Shown here: piece by piece, positions 1 through 8,301 of the stretch | Position numbering within the stretch: position 1 is the stretch's first letter | Layout: every line of letters starts with the position of its first letter | Source of the DNA: a bacterium | GTDB lineage: Bacteria > Bacillota > Clostridia > Oscillospirales > Oscillospiraceae | Reading direction: 5' to 3' | DNA length: 64,000 nucleotides | Assembly (NCBI GenBank): GCA_004560375.1 | Contig: SFVC01000018.1 | Location: 1 to 64,000 of the forward strand | The notes under the pieces: model-generated | Database searches by the model: none | Told to the model about the DNA's origin: nothing | The model's input: only the letters and a program-made list of their open reading frames with translations | Made by a program: the position numbers and the translations under genes

Positions 1-2331
1 ACCTCCAAGGAGTGGGTGGGCCTCGATCCCAGCCGCCTGTACCCCTCCGTGTTCGCCGGCAACGAGACCACCCCCGCCGACGACGAGGCCTTCCGCATCT
101 GGAACGAGGAGATCGGCATCCCCGCCGACCGCATCTTCAAGTTCGGCAAGGAGGACAATTTCTGGGAGCACGGCTCCGGCCCCTGCGGCCCCTGCTCCGA
201 GATCTACTACGACCGGGGCGAGCAGTACGGCTGCGGCAAGCCGGGCTGCACCGTGGGCTGCGACTGCGACCGCTATATCGAGGTGTGGAACGTGGTGTTC
301 TCCCAGTTCGACAACGACGGCCACGACCACTATACCGAGCTGAAGCAGAAGAACATCGACACCGGTATGGGCCTGGAGCGGCTGGCCTGCGTGTGCCAGG
401 GGGTGGGCTCCCTGTTTGACGTGGACACCGTCATGAACATCACCAACAAGGTGTCCGAAATCACCCACGCCCACTACGGCGAATCCAGGGAGAAGGACGT
501 GTCCCTGCGGGTGATTACCGACCACATCCGCTCCTCCGTGTTCATGATCTGCGACGGCGTGCTGCCCTCCAACGAGGGCCGGGGCTATGTGCTGCGCCGC
601 CTGCTGCGCCGGGCCGCCCGCCACGGCAAGCTGCTGGGGGTCAACGAGCCGTTCCTCTATCAGGTGTGCGACACCGTGATCCATGAGAACGAGGGCCACT
701 ACCCCGAGCTGCGGGAGCGGCAGGACTATATCACCAAGGTCATCCGGGTGGAGGAGGAGAACTTCGCCAAGACCATCGACGGCGGCCTCAAGATCTTCAA
801 CGAGATGCTGGCGGGCCACAAGGAGAAGGGGGAAAAGACCTTCTCCGGCGCGGACGCCTTCAAGCTGTACGACACCTATGGCTTCCCCATGGATCTGACC
901 CTGGAGATGGCGCAGGAGCAGGGCCTGGAGCTGGACGAGGCCGAGTTCCACAAGCTGATGGACGGGCAGCGCCAGCGGGCCCGGAAGGCCCGGGAGGCCC
1001 TGGGCGACCTGGGCTGGGCCGGTGTGGAGTTCGGCAAGGACGTGCCCGAGACGGAGTTTGACGGCTATGAGCACACCGCCATCGAGGGCGTGAAAGTAGT
1101 GGCCCTGGTGGTGGAGAACGAGCTGGCCGAGGAGCTGATGCCCGGCGTGGAGGGCATTGTGGTGCTGGACAAGACCCCCTTCTACGCCGAGATGGGCGGC
1201 CAGGTGGCCGACCATGGCGTGATCTTTGCCGACAAGGTGGGCTTCGAGGTCACCGACGTGCAGAAGAACAAGGGCGGCAAGTATATGCACTACGGCAAGA
1301 TGACCGAGGGCGTGCTGAAGGTGGGCGATACCGTGTGCGCCCAGATCGATTTGGAACGCCGGAGGGCCGTGGCCCGTGCCCACACCGCCACCCACCTGCT
1401 GGACAAGGCCCTGCGGGAGGTGCTGGGGGATCACGTCCACCAGGCCGGATCCCTGGTGGAGCCCGACCGGCTGCGCTTCGACTTCACCCACTTCGAGGCC
1501 ATGACCCCGGAGCAGGTGGCCCAGGTGGGCCGCACCGTCAACGACGCCATCCTGGCGGGCTATCCGGTGGACACCCAGGTGCTGCCCATCGAGGAGGCCA
1601 AGAAGAAGGGCGCCATCGCCCTGTTCGGCGAGAAGTACGGCGACACCGTCCGGGTGGTGGACATGGGGGACGGGTACTCCGTGGAGTTCTGCGGCGGCAC
1701 CCACCTCAGCAATACCGCCATGGCGGGGGCCTTCCGCATCAAGAGCGAGTTCTCTGTGGCCAGCGGCGTGCGCCGCATCGAGGCCACCACCGGCCGGGAG
1801 ACCCTGGCCTTCTTTGAGGAAGTCCAGGAGCGGGTGGCTCTGGCGGCGGCGGCGCTGAAGGCCAAGCCCGGCGAGCTGCGGGAGAAGGCGGAGGCCGTCA
1901 TGGGCGAGATCCGGAGCCTGCACCAGATGGTGGAGAAGTTCAAGGCCAAGGAGGCCGCCGGCGAGACCGACCGCATCCTGTTCGCCGCCCACGACGTGGG
2001 CGGGCTGAAGGTGCTCACCGCCACCGTGCCCGAGGCGGACGGCCAGCGGCTGCGCCAGATGGGCGACCTGCTCCGGGAGAAGGACGCCAACGTGGTGGCG
2101 GTGCTGGCCACGGTCAACGACGACAAGATCACCTTCCTGTGCGCCTGCGGCAAGGAGGCGGTGAAGAAGGGCGTCAAGGCCGGGGACATCATCAAGCAGG
2201 TGTGCGCCATCGCGGGCGGCTCCGGCGGCGGCAAGCCGGACAGCGCCATGGGCGGCGGCAAGGACGTGCTCATGCTGGACAACGCCCTGGCCATGGTGGA
2301 TAACGTGGTGGCCATGAAGCTGGGCCTGTAA
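1..2331 (+). CDS. alaS: Alanine--tRNA ligase (5' truncated by window edge)
   Basis: AlaRS charges tRNA-Ala and hydrolyses mischarged tRNA in the cytoplasm. The open frame runs from base 1, so the N-terminal part of the catalytic domain lies outside the window; the GTG at 16 is only an internal codon. Visible parts are the rest of the aminoacylation domain (PCGPCSEIYYDRG), the editing domain with both zinc-site motifs (HTATHLL near 1381 and CGGTHLSNT near 1690), a coiled linker and the DHHA1-like glycine-rich C-terminus (GGSGGGKPDSAMGGG). It ends 12 bp before a DUF4250 gene and appears to head an alaS-DUF4250-cupin-HIT transcription unit. About 776 residues are present. Confidence 0.97.
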   Translation, partial: TSKEWVGLDPSRLYPSVFAGNETTPADDEAFRIWNEEIGIPADRIFKFGKEDNFWEHGSGPCGPCSEIYYDRGEQYGCGKPGCTVGCDCDRYIEVWNVVFSQFDNDGHDHYTELKQKNIDTGMGLERLACVCQGVGSLFDVDTVMNITNKVSEITHAHYGESREKDVSLRVITDHIRSSVFMICDGVLPSNEGRGYVLRRLLRRAARHGKLLGVNEPFLYQVCDTVIHENEGHYPELRERQDYITKVIRVEEENFAKTIDGGLKIFNEMLAGHKEKGEKTFSGADAFKLYDTYGFPMDLTLEMAQEQGLELDEAEFHKLMDGQRQRARKAREALGDLGWAGVEFGKDVPETEFDGYEHTAIEGVKVVALVVENELAEELMPGVEGIVVLDKTPFYAEMGGQVADHGVIFADKVGFEVTDVQKNKGGKYMHYGKMTEGVLKVGDTVCAQIDLERRRAVARAHTATHLLDKALREVLGDHVHQAGSLVEPDRLRFDFTHFEAMTPEQVAQVGRTVNDAILAGYPVDTQVLPIEEAKKKGAIALFGEKYGDTVRVVDMGDGYSVEFCGGTHLSNTAMAGAFRIKSEFSVASGVRRIEATTGRETLAFFEEVQERVALAAAALKAKPGELREKAEAVMGEIRSLHQMVEKFKAKEAAGETDRILFAAHDVGGLKVLTATVPEADGQRLRQMGDLLREKDANVVAVLATVNDDKITFLCACGKEAVKKGVKAGDIIKQVCAIAGGSGGGKPDSAMGGGKDVLMLDNALAMVDNVVAMKLGL

Positions 2332-2343
2332 GGGGGCGCGTTC

Positions 2344-2523
2344 ATGCTTCCCCAAGATCCTTATATTCTGCTCAGCTATGTGAACACCAAGCTCCGGGAC
2401 GAGTACCCCAGCCTGTCCGCCCTGTGCGGCGGGCTGGATGTGAGCGAGGGGTCGCTGGCGGAGAAGCTGGCCGGGGCGGGGTACGCCTACGACCCCGCCG
2501 CCAACCAATTCAAACCCCTTTGA
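2344..2523 (+). CDS. DUF4250 family small protein
   Basis: A 59-residue protein starting MLPQDPYILLSYVNTKLRD. The proline-aspartate start, the VNTKLRD motif and the closing YAYDPAANQF segment match the DUF4250 family as I remember it; these are short soluble proteins of unknown function in Firmicutes, with a likely helical fold resembling a small DNA-binding domain. It sits 12 bp after alaS and 13 bp before the cupin gene, so it is almost certainly co-transcribed with both. Its start is the only ATG in the frame that keeps the family N-terminus. Confidence 0.8.
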   Translation: MLPQDPYILLSYVNTKLRDEYPSLSALCGGLDVSEGSLAEKLAGAGYAYDPAANQFKPL

Positions 2524-2536
2524 GAGGAGAACCATC

Positions 2537-2866
2537 ATGCTCATCGACTTTTCCAAGATGGATGTGGAGACCATCCCCCACTTCCTGGGCGGCGAGGGCG
2601 AGATCCACGCCCAGATGCACGTGGACGGCCTGAACCGGATCCTTCACGGCGTCCTGCCCCCCGGCTCGTCCATCGGCTGCCACACCCACGAGACCAGCAG
2701 CGAGATCGTCTATATCCTGTCCGGCACGGGGAAGGTGAAGGTGGAGGGCGGCGAGGAGCCGCTGAAAGCCGGGGACTGCCACTACTGCCCCAAGGGGCAG
2801 GCCCATTCCCTCGTCAACGACAGCGACAGCGACCTGGAGTTCTTCGCCGTCGTACCCCAACAGTAA
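2537..2866 (+). CDS. Small cupin-domain protein
   Basis: A 109-residue single-domain cupin. Motif 1 is visible as GCHTHETSSEIVYILSGTG (two His and a Glu as metal ligands) and motif 2 as GDCHYCPKGQAHSLVN with the third His. Such proteins are metal-binding beta barrels whose substrates range from sugars to small organic acids; the sequence alone does not identify one. A GAGAGGAG ribosome binding site lies 6 bp before the ATG. The gene sits between DUF4250 and the HIT gene with short gaps, consistent with one operon. Confidence 0.85.
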   Translation: MLIDFSKMDVETIPHFLGGEGEIHAQMHVDGLNRILHGVLPPGSSIGCHTHETSSEIVYILSGTGKVKVEGGEEPLKAGDCHYCPKGQAHSLVNDSDSDLEFFAVVPQQ

Positions 2867-2879
2867 AGGAGGATTCACT

Positions 2880-3218
2880 ATGTCCGACTGCCTGTTCTGC
2901 AAAATTGTCAAGGGGGAAATCCCCTCCCAAAAGGTCTATGAGGACGAGCAATGCCTGGCCTTTTATGACATCGATCCCCAGGCCCCCGTCCATTTCCTGG
3001 TGATCCCCAAAACCCACATTGGGTCTTGCGGGGAGATCACCGGGGAGAATTCCGCTGTGACGGCCCACATCTTTGAGGTCATCGCCAAGGTGACCAAGGA
3101 GCTGGGCGTCACTGATTTCCGGGTGGTGTCCAACTGCGGCGAGCGGGCGGGCCAGTCCGTGCCCCATCTGCACTTCCATGTGCTGGCGGGCCGGGATATG
3201 ACCTGGCCTCCCGGCTGA
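2880..3218 (+). CDS. HIT family nucleotide hydrolase (HinT-like)
   Basis: A 112-residue histidine-triad protein. The N-terminal CLFCKIVKGEIPS with two zinc-type cysteines and the C-terminal catalytic triad HLHFHVL are both intact, as in HinT-type purine nucleoside phosphoramidases. It probably hydrolyses AMP-lysine or aminoacyl-adenylate side products; linkage to alaS fits that housekeeping role (inference). AAAGGAGG precedes the ATG by 8 bp. It is the last gene of the alaS unit and is followed by hairpins and repeat DNA. Confidence 0.93.
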   Translation: MSDCLFCKIVKGEIPSQKVYEDEQCLAFYDIDPQAPVHFLVIPKTHIGSCGEITGENSAVTAHIFEVIAKVTKELGVTDFRVVSNCGERAGQSVPHLHFHVLAGRDMTWPPG

Positions 3219-3232
3219 CGTCGGGGCAAAGT

Positions 3233-3340
3233 CCGCTAAGCTCCGCTTCCGCCTGCGGCGAAAGCTGCGCCCGCTCCCTTGCCCCTCCTCTCCCCACAAA
3301 GCCTGAAGGACGGCTTTGCGGGGGCCCCGTTTTGGTAAAG
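3233..3340. repeat. Intergenic palindromic repeat, copy A
   Basis: The stretch between the HIT gene and the next gene contains a unit whose core (3291-3340) matches 8041-8090 at about 43 of 50 positions. The core is a hairpin with stem CACAAAGCC / GGCTTTGCG followed by GGGGCCCCGTT. The flanking left part (cgctcc, cccgctcc, cctcct) is also shared with copy B. A GGGCAAAGTCC tail like that following copy B occurs at 3223-3234, suggesting the remnant of a further unit. Confidence 0.75.
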
Positions 3341-3369
3341 GCCCGCGCCCACTGGGGCGCGGGCCTTGC
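3340..3369 (+). terminator. Hairpin after the alaS-HIT unit
   Basis: An 11-bp GC stem (GGCCCGCGCCC, loop ACTG or similar, GGGCGCGGGCC). The following bases are TTGCTGAC rather than a clean U-tract, but an AAATTTAAAAAATTTTTT stretch follows 10 bp later. Probably the transcription terminator of the upstream unit. Confidence 0.5.
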
Positions 3370-3473
3370 TGACACAAATTTAAAAAATTTTTTAGATTTC
3401 CTTTCGCATTTTTCAACTGGGCCTGTGCTATGCTGACAATATGAAGCCACGGCCCATCCCAAGGAGGAATACC

Positions 3474-4178
3474 ATGATCAGAGAAGCCGCCCAACAGCGT
3501 GAAAAAGAGAACGCGCTGAATACCGGACACGGCCCCCTTACCCTGTATTGGGTGTTCTGGCTGTTCCTCATCGCCGGGGTGGTGGGCGATCTGGTGGAGG
3601 TGGTGTTCTGGCTGGTGACCCGGGGAGAGCTGACCAGCCGCAGCAGCCTGATCTACGGCCAGTTCAGCATTGTCTGGGGGGCCGGGGCGGTGCTGCTCAC
3701 CCTGGTGTTCCGCCGGATGGATCAGCGTTCCACCGCCCGGATCTTCCTGACGGGAACGGCGCTGGGCGGCGTATACGAGTACATATGCTCCCTGATCCAG
3801 GAGGTGCTGTTCGGGGCCTGCTTCTGGGACTACCGGCATCTGCCGCTGAACCTGAACGGGCGGGTGAACCTGGTGTTCTGCCTGTTCTGGGGCGCGGCGG
3901 CGGTGCTGTGGGTGCGGACGGTCTGCCCCGCGCTGTGCCGCCTTGTGGGCTGCATCCCCCGGGAGCGGGGCCAGCGGATCGCCCTGGGCGCCGCCGCCTT
4001 CCTGATGTTCAGCACCGTTGTCACCGCCGCCGCCCTGGGCCGCATGGATCGCCGCCGGGAGGGGGAGCCCGCCCTGGGGGCCGTCAGCCGCTTTCTGGAC
4101 GCCGCCTTCCCCGACAACGTGCTCCGCGCCCGCTATCCCAACATGGGGATACTCAGCGAGATCGGGTGGTATGACTGA
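3474..4178 (+). CDS. CmpB-like polytopic membrane protein (putative ABC transporter type IV family)
   Basis: 234 residues with about five hydrophobic segments and the conserved block LNLNGRVNLVFCLFWGAAAVLW typical of the PF06541 (CmpB) family, whose function is not established despite its ABC-transporter name. An in-frame ATG at 3441 lies at the predicted transcript start, whereas AAGGAGG (3461-3467) sits 6 bp before the ATG at 3474, so I use 3474. A TATGCT -10 box is at 3429. It is monocistronic, with a clean terminator right after the stop. Confidence 0.8.
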   Translation: MIREAAQQREKENALNTGHGPLTLYWVFWLFLIAGVVGDLVEVVFWLVTRGELTSRSSLIYGQFSIVWGAGAVLLTLVFRRMDQRSTARIFLTGTALGGVYEYICSLIQEVLFGACFWDYRHLPLNLNGRVNLVFCLFWGAAAVLWVRTVCPALCRLVGCIPRERGQRIALGAAAFLMFSTVVTAAALGRMDRRREGEPALGAVSRFLDAAFPDNVLRARYPNMGILSEIGWYD

Positions 4179-4190
4179 GAAGCGCGATAG

Positions 4191-4222
4191 AATCGTCCCG
4201 GATCCGTCCGGGACGATTTTTC
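4191..4222 (+). terminator. Rho-independent terminator
   Basis: An 11-bp stem ATCGTCCCGGA / TCCGGGACGAT with a 4-nt loop followed by TTTTTCC, 12 bp after the CmpB-like gene. Confidence 0.9.
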
Positions 4223-4253
4223 CTCCTTAAAGGGATTTTAAAGATTTTCCCGG

Positions 4254-4282
4254 TTGCAACTTAATTGGCCGGCGGGTACAAT
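4254..4282 (+). promoter_or_regulatory. Sigma-A promoter of the 4401-7438 two-component operon
   Basis: TTGCAA (4254-4259), 17-bp spacer, TACAAT (4277-4282). Predicted start near 4289, giving a leader of about 112 nt before the response regulator. Confidence 0.75.
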
Positions 4283-4288
4283 AAGGAT

Positions 4289-4400
4289 AACGGCAGGGGA
4301 GGGGGCGATGTGTGCCGGCGGCACACGTCCATCGCCGACCGAGTCGGAGACGAGAATCTTGCCCCTCCCCTACGATACATATAACAGGAGTGAGGCGCCA
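4289..4400 (+). promoter_or_regulatory. Structured leader RNA of the response-regulator operon
   Basis: Three nested or adjacent stems can be drawn: an outer GGCAGGGGAGGGG against CTTGCCCCTCCCC, then GGCGATG/CATCGCC enclosing GTGTGCC/GGCACAC, then CCGAC/GTCGG. The whole forms a closed multi-branch shape ending about 25 nt before the start codon, leaving AACAGGAG exposed. I do not recognise it as a known riboswitch. The outer arms resemble the GTAGGGGAGGGGCTTGCCCC repeats elsewhere in the window, so it may instead be a repeat inserted in a leader. Confidence 0.45.
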
Positions 4401-5102
4401 ATGTATACGGTTCTGATCTGCGATGATGACAAAGACATCGTCTCGGCGCTGGAAATCTACCTCACCAGCGAGGGCTACCGCACAGTGTCGGCCTACAACG
4501 GGGAGGAGGCCATCGCTGCGGTGCGCGCGGAGAACATCGACCTCATCCTCATGGACGTGATGATGCCCAGGCTGGACGGGATCCGGGCCACCGCCAAGCT
4601 GCGGGAGGAGGGCAACATCCCCATCATCCTGCTCACCGCCAAGAGCGAGGACACCGACAAGGTGCTGGGGCTGAACATCGGCGCGGACGACTATATCACC
4701 AAGCCCTTTAACCCCATCGAGGTGCTGGCCCGGGTGAAAAGCCAGCTGCGGCGGTACACCACCCTGGGGGGCAAGGCCGCGGCGGAGACGGAGGACGGCG
4801 CCCTGCGAAACGGGGCCATTGTCATGGACGACGAGGCCAAGGCGGTGACGGTGGACGGCGAGCCCGTCAGCCTCACCCCCATCGAGTATAACATCCTGCG
4901 GCTGCTGATGAAAAATCTGGGCCGGGTGTATTCCACCGCCCAGATCTACGAGCAGGTGTGGAACGACCCCGCCCTGGGCAGCGAGAACACGGTGGCCGTC
5001 CACATCCGGCACCTGCGGGAGAAGATCGAAATCGACCCCGCCAACCCCCGGTATCTGAAGGTGGTGTGGGGGCTGGGGTACAAAATGGAGAAAATGTCAT
5101 GA
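4401..5102 (+). CDS. OmpR/PhoB-family response regulator (VanR-like)
   Basis: 233 residues. The receiver domain (1-120) has the acidic pocket D8-D10, phospho-acceptor D52 in LILMDVMMPRLDG and the LLTAKSED lysine loop; the winged-helix DNA-binding domain (about 130-230) ends VWGLGYKMEK. The frame is open upstream, but the GGAG at 4387-4390 and the promoter position favour the ATG at 4401. Its stop overlaps the kinase start (ATGA at 5099-5102), showing translational coupling. Its stimulus is not evident; the pairing with a VanS-like kinase suggests cell-envelope sensing. Confidence 0.93.
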   Translation: MYTVLICDDDKDIVSALEIYLTSEGYRTVSAYNGEEAIAAVRAENIDLILMDVMMPRLDGIRATAKLREEGNIPIILLTAKSEDTDKVLGLNIGADDYITKPFNPIEVLARVKSQLRRYTTLGGKAAAETEDGALRNGAIVMDDEAKAVTVDGEPVSLTPIEYNILRLLMKNLGRVYSTAQIYEQVWNDPALGSENTVAVHIRHLREKIEIDPANPRYLKVVWGLGYKMEKMS

Positions 5103-7438
5103 AGTGGCGGGAAAATATGGCGATGAAGGCCCTGGCCTTCATGGCGGCGGTGGCGGCCTTCACCGCCACCGCAATCATGGGCTGGTACCAGATGGCCAAC
5201 TTCGACGCGCTGTGGTCTGATGCGTTCTATGACGCCACGGGCTACACCGGGGGCTATGCCCGGAGGTACCTGGTGCGGCAGGACTATTTTATGGTGCGGC
5301 AGCTGGTGGATTTGAAGGATCAAAAGGCGGCGGGGAAGCCGCTGGATCTGTCGGATCGGCGGGCCATTGAGCGCTATGAGGCGGAATTTGACGCCGGGGC
5401 CACCAATCTGCGCTGGCAGCTGCTGGACAAGGAAGGCCAAATCATCTATGGCAACACCCAGGAGGACAGCGCCCAGGCGGACATCGACTACTGGGTGGAA
5501 TTCCGCCGGAGCGAGCTTAAAACTCAGAGCGCAAGCGCCGAGTGGGAATACTTTGATCCAGACTCTCCCTCCAGTGCCGTCAATGCCGGGGATTATATCA
5601 GCATCTGCCGCAATTCCGGTTGGCGAAGTCTGCTGCCTGTTTGGGTGGAACTGTTGAACGAGCCAGATGCGGAGAGCGCGGGGCAGTATGAAGTGACGGA
5701 CAGCAACGGCGACATTGTCGCCATATCGGAAAATCAGCTGCTGGCAGACGACGACGGCTATACCAAGGTGCTGCGGGTGGTGGACGCGGACGGTAATCTC
5801 TATATCTACTATCCCACCATCCGGGCCTGCCTGGAGGCCAATGAGTTCGGCTACATTTTCGAGCCGGAGAGCCTGACCTGGACGCTCACCCCGGAGGCCG
5901 CCGAGGAGCGGGAGGAGACCAACGCCAGCCTCATCTTCTGGGTGGATAAAGCCCTCCGGGTGGATGATCAGTACAAGCGGGCCGCCGACAAGCTGGCCGA
6001 GTGGCAGGCCGCCCGGGAGGGGTACCTGGCCGCCACCATCGTGCTGGGCGTGACGGGGGTGCTGTTGACGGTGTACCTGTGCTGCGGCGCGGGCCGCAAG
6101 CGGGGGGTGGAGGGGGTCTATCTCAACTGGTTCCACCGGATGCCCGGGGATGTGCTGCTGACCCTGCTGCTGCTGGGCGGCGTGGGGGCGGTGGCCGCAG
6201 GGGTGACCGTGGTGGCCACCGCCTACGGGGACTTCCCCATGTTCATGCAGCTCATCGGCGTGGGGCTGGGGGTGGCCGCGGCGGCGGCCATGGGGCTGGC
6301 GGCGCTGGTGACGGTGTGCGCCCGGGCCAAGGCCCACACCCTGCTGCGGAACACCTGGACATGGGCCATCTGCGCCTGGTGCTGGCGGATGCTGGGCCGG
6401 ATCACCGGGGCGCTGGGGCAGGCAGTTCAGGCTATCCCTCTGATTTGGAAGGCGGTGATGGGCTGTATGGCGTACGGGCTGTTTACCATTACGACATTCC
6501 AGCGGGGCGCGGGGCTGTGGCTGCTGGTGAGCGCCGGTGTGGCGGTGTATCTATGCCTGTGGGCCTACCAGTGGAAAAAGATCCGCCGCGGCACCCAGGA
6601 GATCATCGGTGGCAACCCCAACTACCACATCGACACCCACCGGATGCTGCCCGATCTGCGGGGCCATGCCGACGAGCTGAACAATCTTGGCCATGCCATC
6701 TCCACGGCGGTGGACGAGCGGATGAAGAGCGAGCACTTCAAGGCGGAGCTCATCACCAACGTGTCCCACGATCTGAAGACGCCGCTGACCTCCATCATCA
6801 ACTATGTGGATCTGCTGAAGAAGGTGGAGATCGGCGACCCTAAGGCCCAGGAGTATATCGAGGTGCTGGATCGGAAGAGCCAGCGGTTGAAGAAGTTGAC
6901 GGAGGATTTGGTGGAGGCGTCCAAGGCGTCCACCGGCAATCTGACGGTGAACTGGGAGCGGCTGGACTGGGCCCAGCTCACCGACCAGGCCCTGGCTGAG
7001 ACCGGCGAGCGGCTGGAGGCCCAGAAGCTGACGGTGGTGCGCTCCCTGCCCACCGAGCCCATATGGGTGGAGGCGGACGGGCGGCACCTGTGGCGGGTGC
7101 TGGACAACCTGCTGACCAACTGCGCCAAGTACGCCCTGCCGGGCACCCGGGTGTATGTGGAGCTGCGGGGGAGCGGGGGCCAGGCGGTTCTGTCGGTGAA
7201 GAACATCTCCCGGAATCCGCTGGACATCCCGGCGGAGCGGCTGATGGAGCGGTTCGTCCGGGGGGACGAGTCCCGCAACGCCTCGGGCAGCGGGCTGGGG
7301 CTGTCCATCGCCCAGTCGCTGACAGAGCTGCAGCACGGGAAATTTGAGATCGGCATTGACGGAGATCTGTTCAAGGCCACGGTAATTCTGCCCCTGGCGG
7401 GGGAGGATCCGGCGGGACTGCCCATCCTGCGGCTGTGA
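5099..7438 (+). CDS. Membrane sensor histidine kinase with large extracytoplasmic domain and extra TM bundle
   Basis: 779 residues. One N-terminal membrane segment (about 10-30), a large extracytoplasmic region (about 30-300), then about five further membrane segments (about 305-500), a HAMP-like linker, the DHp motif NVSHDLKTPL with H557, and a HATPase domain with N box LLTNCAKYA and G box SGSGLGLSIAQSL. Kinases of this class partner with VanR-like regulators in Clostridia. Start chosen from the 4-bp overlap with the regulator. The multi-TM bundle between sensor and kinase core is longer than in classical VanS. The ligand is unknown. Confidence 0.9.
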   Translation: MKWRENMAMKALAFMAAVAAFTATAIMGWYQMANFDALWSDAFYDATGYTGGYARRYLVRQDYFMVRQLVDLKDQKAAGKPLDLSDRRAIERYEAEFDAGATNLRWQLLDKEGQIIYGNTQEDSAQADIDYWVEFRRSELKTQSASAEWEYFDPDSPSSAVNAGDYISICRNSGWRSLLPVWVELLNEPDAESAGQYEVTDSNGDIVAISENQLLADDDGYTKVLRVVDADGNLYIYYPTIRACLEANEFGYIFEPESLTWTLTPEAAEEREETNASLIFWVDKALRVDDQYKRAADKLAEWQAAREGYLAATIVLGVTGVLLTVYLCCGAGRKRGVEGVYLNWFHRMPGDVLLTLLLLGGVGAVAAGVTVVATAYGDFPMFMQLIGVGLGVAAAAAMGLAALVTVCARAKAHTLLRNTWTWAICAWCWRMLGRITGALGQAVQAIPLIWKAVMGCMAYGLFTITTFQRGAGLWLLVSAGVAVYLCLWAYQWKKIRRGTQEIIGGNPNYHIDTHRMLPDLRGHADELNNLGHAISTAVDERMKSEHFKAELITNVSHDLKTPLTSIINYVDLLKKVEIGDPKAQEYIEVLDRKSQRLKKLTEDLVEASKASTGNLTVNWERLDWAQLTDQALAETGERLEAQKLTVVRSLPTEPIWVEADGRHLWRVLDNLLTNCAKYALPGTRVYVELRGSGGQAVLSVKNISRNPLDIPAERLMERFVRGDESRNASGSGLGLSIAQSLTELQHGKFEIGIDGDLFKATVILPLAGEDPAGLPILRL

Positions 7439-7444
7439 GCATAG

Positions 7445-7478
7445 GCCCGCGCGGCAAAGCGCCGCGCGGGCTTTTTTT
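7445..7478 (+). terminator. Strong rho-independent terminator
   Basis: An 11-bp GC stem GCCCGCGCGGC / GCCGCGCGGGC with a 5-nt loop and seven Ts, directly after the kinase stop. Confidence 0.95.
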
Positions 7479-7489
7479 ATGGGAGGGGA

Positions 7490-7518
7490 TTGACAAAGGA
7501 TGGGGTTTATGCTATCAT
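7490..7518 (+). promoter_or_regulatory. Promoter of the tRNA cluster
   Basis: Consensus TTGACA (7490-7495), 17-bp spacer, TATCAT (7513-7518); the first tRNA begins 34 bp downstream. Confidence 0.85.
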
Positions 7519-7551
7519 ATCCAGGCTGACATTTGCGGATGCGCCCTTTAT

Positions 7552-7625
7552 GCGGGTGTAGTTCAATGGTAGAATCCCAGCCTTCCAAGCTGGTCGCGTG
7601 GGTTCGATTCCCATCACCCGCTCCA
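7552..7625 (+). tRNA. tRNA-Gly (anticodon TCC)
   Basis: A 74-nt cloverleaf. Acceptor GCGGGTG pairs with CACCCGC, anticodon stem CCAGC/GCTGG encloses CTTCCAA, the T loop is GTTCGATTC and CCA is encoded at 7623-7625. First gene of a five-tRNA cluster. Confidence 0.96.
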
Positions 7626-7628
7626 TAC

Positions 7629-7705
<77 letters not shown>

Positions 7706-7762
7706 AAAGGCGGTTTTGCGGGGCCCCCTCGGGCGGCCCTTCTCCGCCGCAAAATTGTATAT

Positions 7763-7839
7763 GGTGGGTATAGCTCAGCTGGCAGAGCACCGGATTGTGG
7801 TTCCGGGTGTCGTGGGTTCGAGCCCCATTACCCACCCCA
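7763..7839 (+). tRNA. tRNA-His (anticodon GTG)
   Basis: A 77-nt cloverleaf including the extra G at position -1 (7763) that pairs with C73, the hallmark of tRNA-His. Acceptor GTGGGTA/TACCCAC, anticodon stem CCGGA/TCCGG with loop TTGTGGT, encoded CCA at 7837-7839. The spacer before it (7706-7762) holds a TTTTGCGG/CCGCAAAA hairpin. Confidence 0.96.
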
Positions 7840-7892
7840 TACCGTGGCTGAGGGCCGGAGCGTCCGCTCCGGCCCTTGCCTCACTTCTATAT

Positions 7893-7967
7893 TGGGGTGT
7901 AGCCAAGTGGTAAGGCACGGGACTTTGACTCCCGCATTCGCTGGTTCGAGTCCAGCCATCCCAGCCA
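7893..7967 (+). tRNA. tRNA-Gln (anticodon TTG)
   Basis: A 75-nt cloverleaf. Acceptor TGGGGTG/CATCCCA, anticodon stem CGGGA/TCCCG with loop CTTTGAC, T loop GTTCGAGTC and encoded CCA at 7965-7967. Confidence 0.96.
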
Positions 7968-7979
7968 CGTCGGAAGGGA

Positions 7980-8090
7980 TTGCGCTCTGTTCCGTCCCCG
8001 CCTTCGGCGAGGACTCCACCCGCTCCATCCCTTCCTCCTTTCCCCACAAAGCCTGAGGGGCGGCTTTGCGGGGGCCCCGTTAGGGCAAAG
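7980..8090. repeat. Intergenic palindromic repeat, copy B
   Basis: The core 8041-8090 matches copy A (3291-3340), with the same CACAAAGCC/GGCTTTGCG hairpin and GGGGCCCCGTT tail; the left flank is also related. It lies between tRNA-Gln and tRNA-Lys, downstream of which two further degenerate units follow. Confidence 0.75.
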
Positions 8091-8105
8091 TCCATTCCCT
8101 CTCCT

Positions 8106-8157
8106 TGTCCCAGACCGCCTGAAGGATTGCGGCCCGGGGATCCGTTAGGGTAAAGTC
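8106..8157. repeat. Intergenic palindromic repeat, degenerate copy
   Basis: Shares GCCTGAAGGA, CGGGGATCCGTTAGGGTAAA and the AAAGTCCC tail with the neighbouring copies, but the stem has decayed (AGACCGCC / GGATTGCGGC). Confidence 0.55.
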
Positions 8158-8170
8158 CCGCTTGGTTCCG

Positions 8171-8210
8171 CTTCCCGCAAAGCCGATAGGACGGCTTTGC
8201 GGGGATCCAA
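8171..8210. repeat. Intergenic palindromic repeat, copy C
   Basis: The stem CCCGCAAAGCC / GGCTTTGCGGG is perfect here and is followed by GATCC. It ends just before tRNA-Lys. Confidence 0.65.
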
Positions 8211-8220
8211 AACTGAATTT

Positions 8221-8296
8221 GACCCAGTAGCTCAGTTGGTAGAGCAACGCCCTTTTAAGGCGAAGGTCCGGGGTTCGAGTCCCCGCTGGGTCACCA
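8221..8296 (+). tRNA. tRNA-Lys (anticodon TTT)
   Basis: A 76-nt cloverleaf. Acceptor GACCCAG/CTGGGTC, anticodon stem with loop CTTTTAA, T stem and loop GGGGTTCGAGTCCCC and encoded CCA at 8294-8296. Last tRNA of the cluster. Confidence 0.96.
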
Positions 8297-8301
8297 GCTC
8301 A

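Noticed and set aside
1..2331. GTG at 16 as the alaS start codon
   Set aside because: The frame is open from base 1 with AlaRS residues (TSKEW); the true start is upstream of the window.
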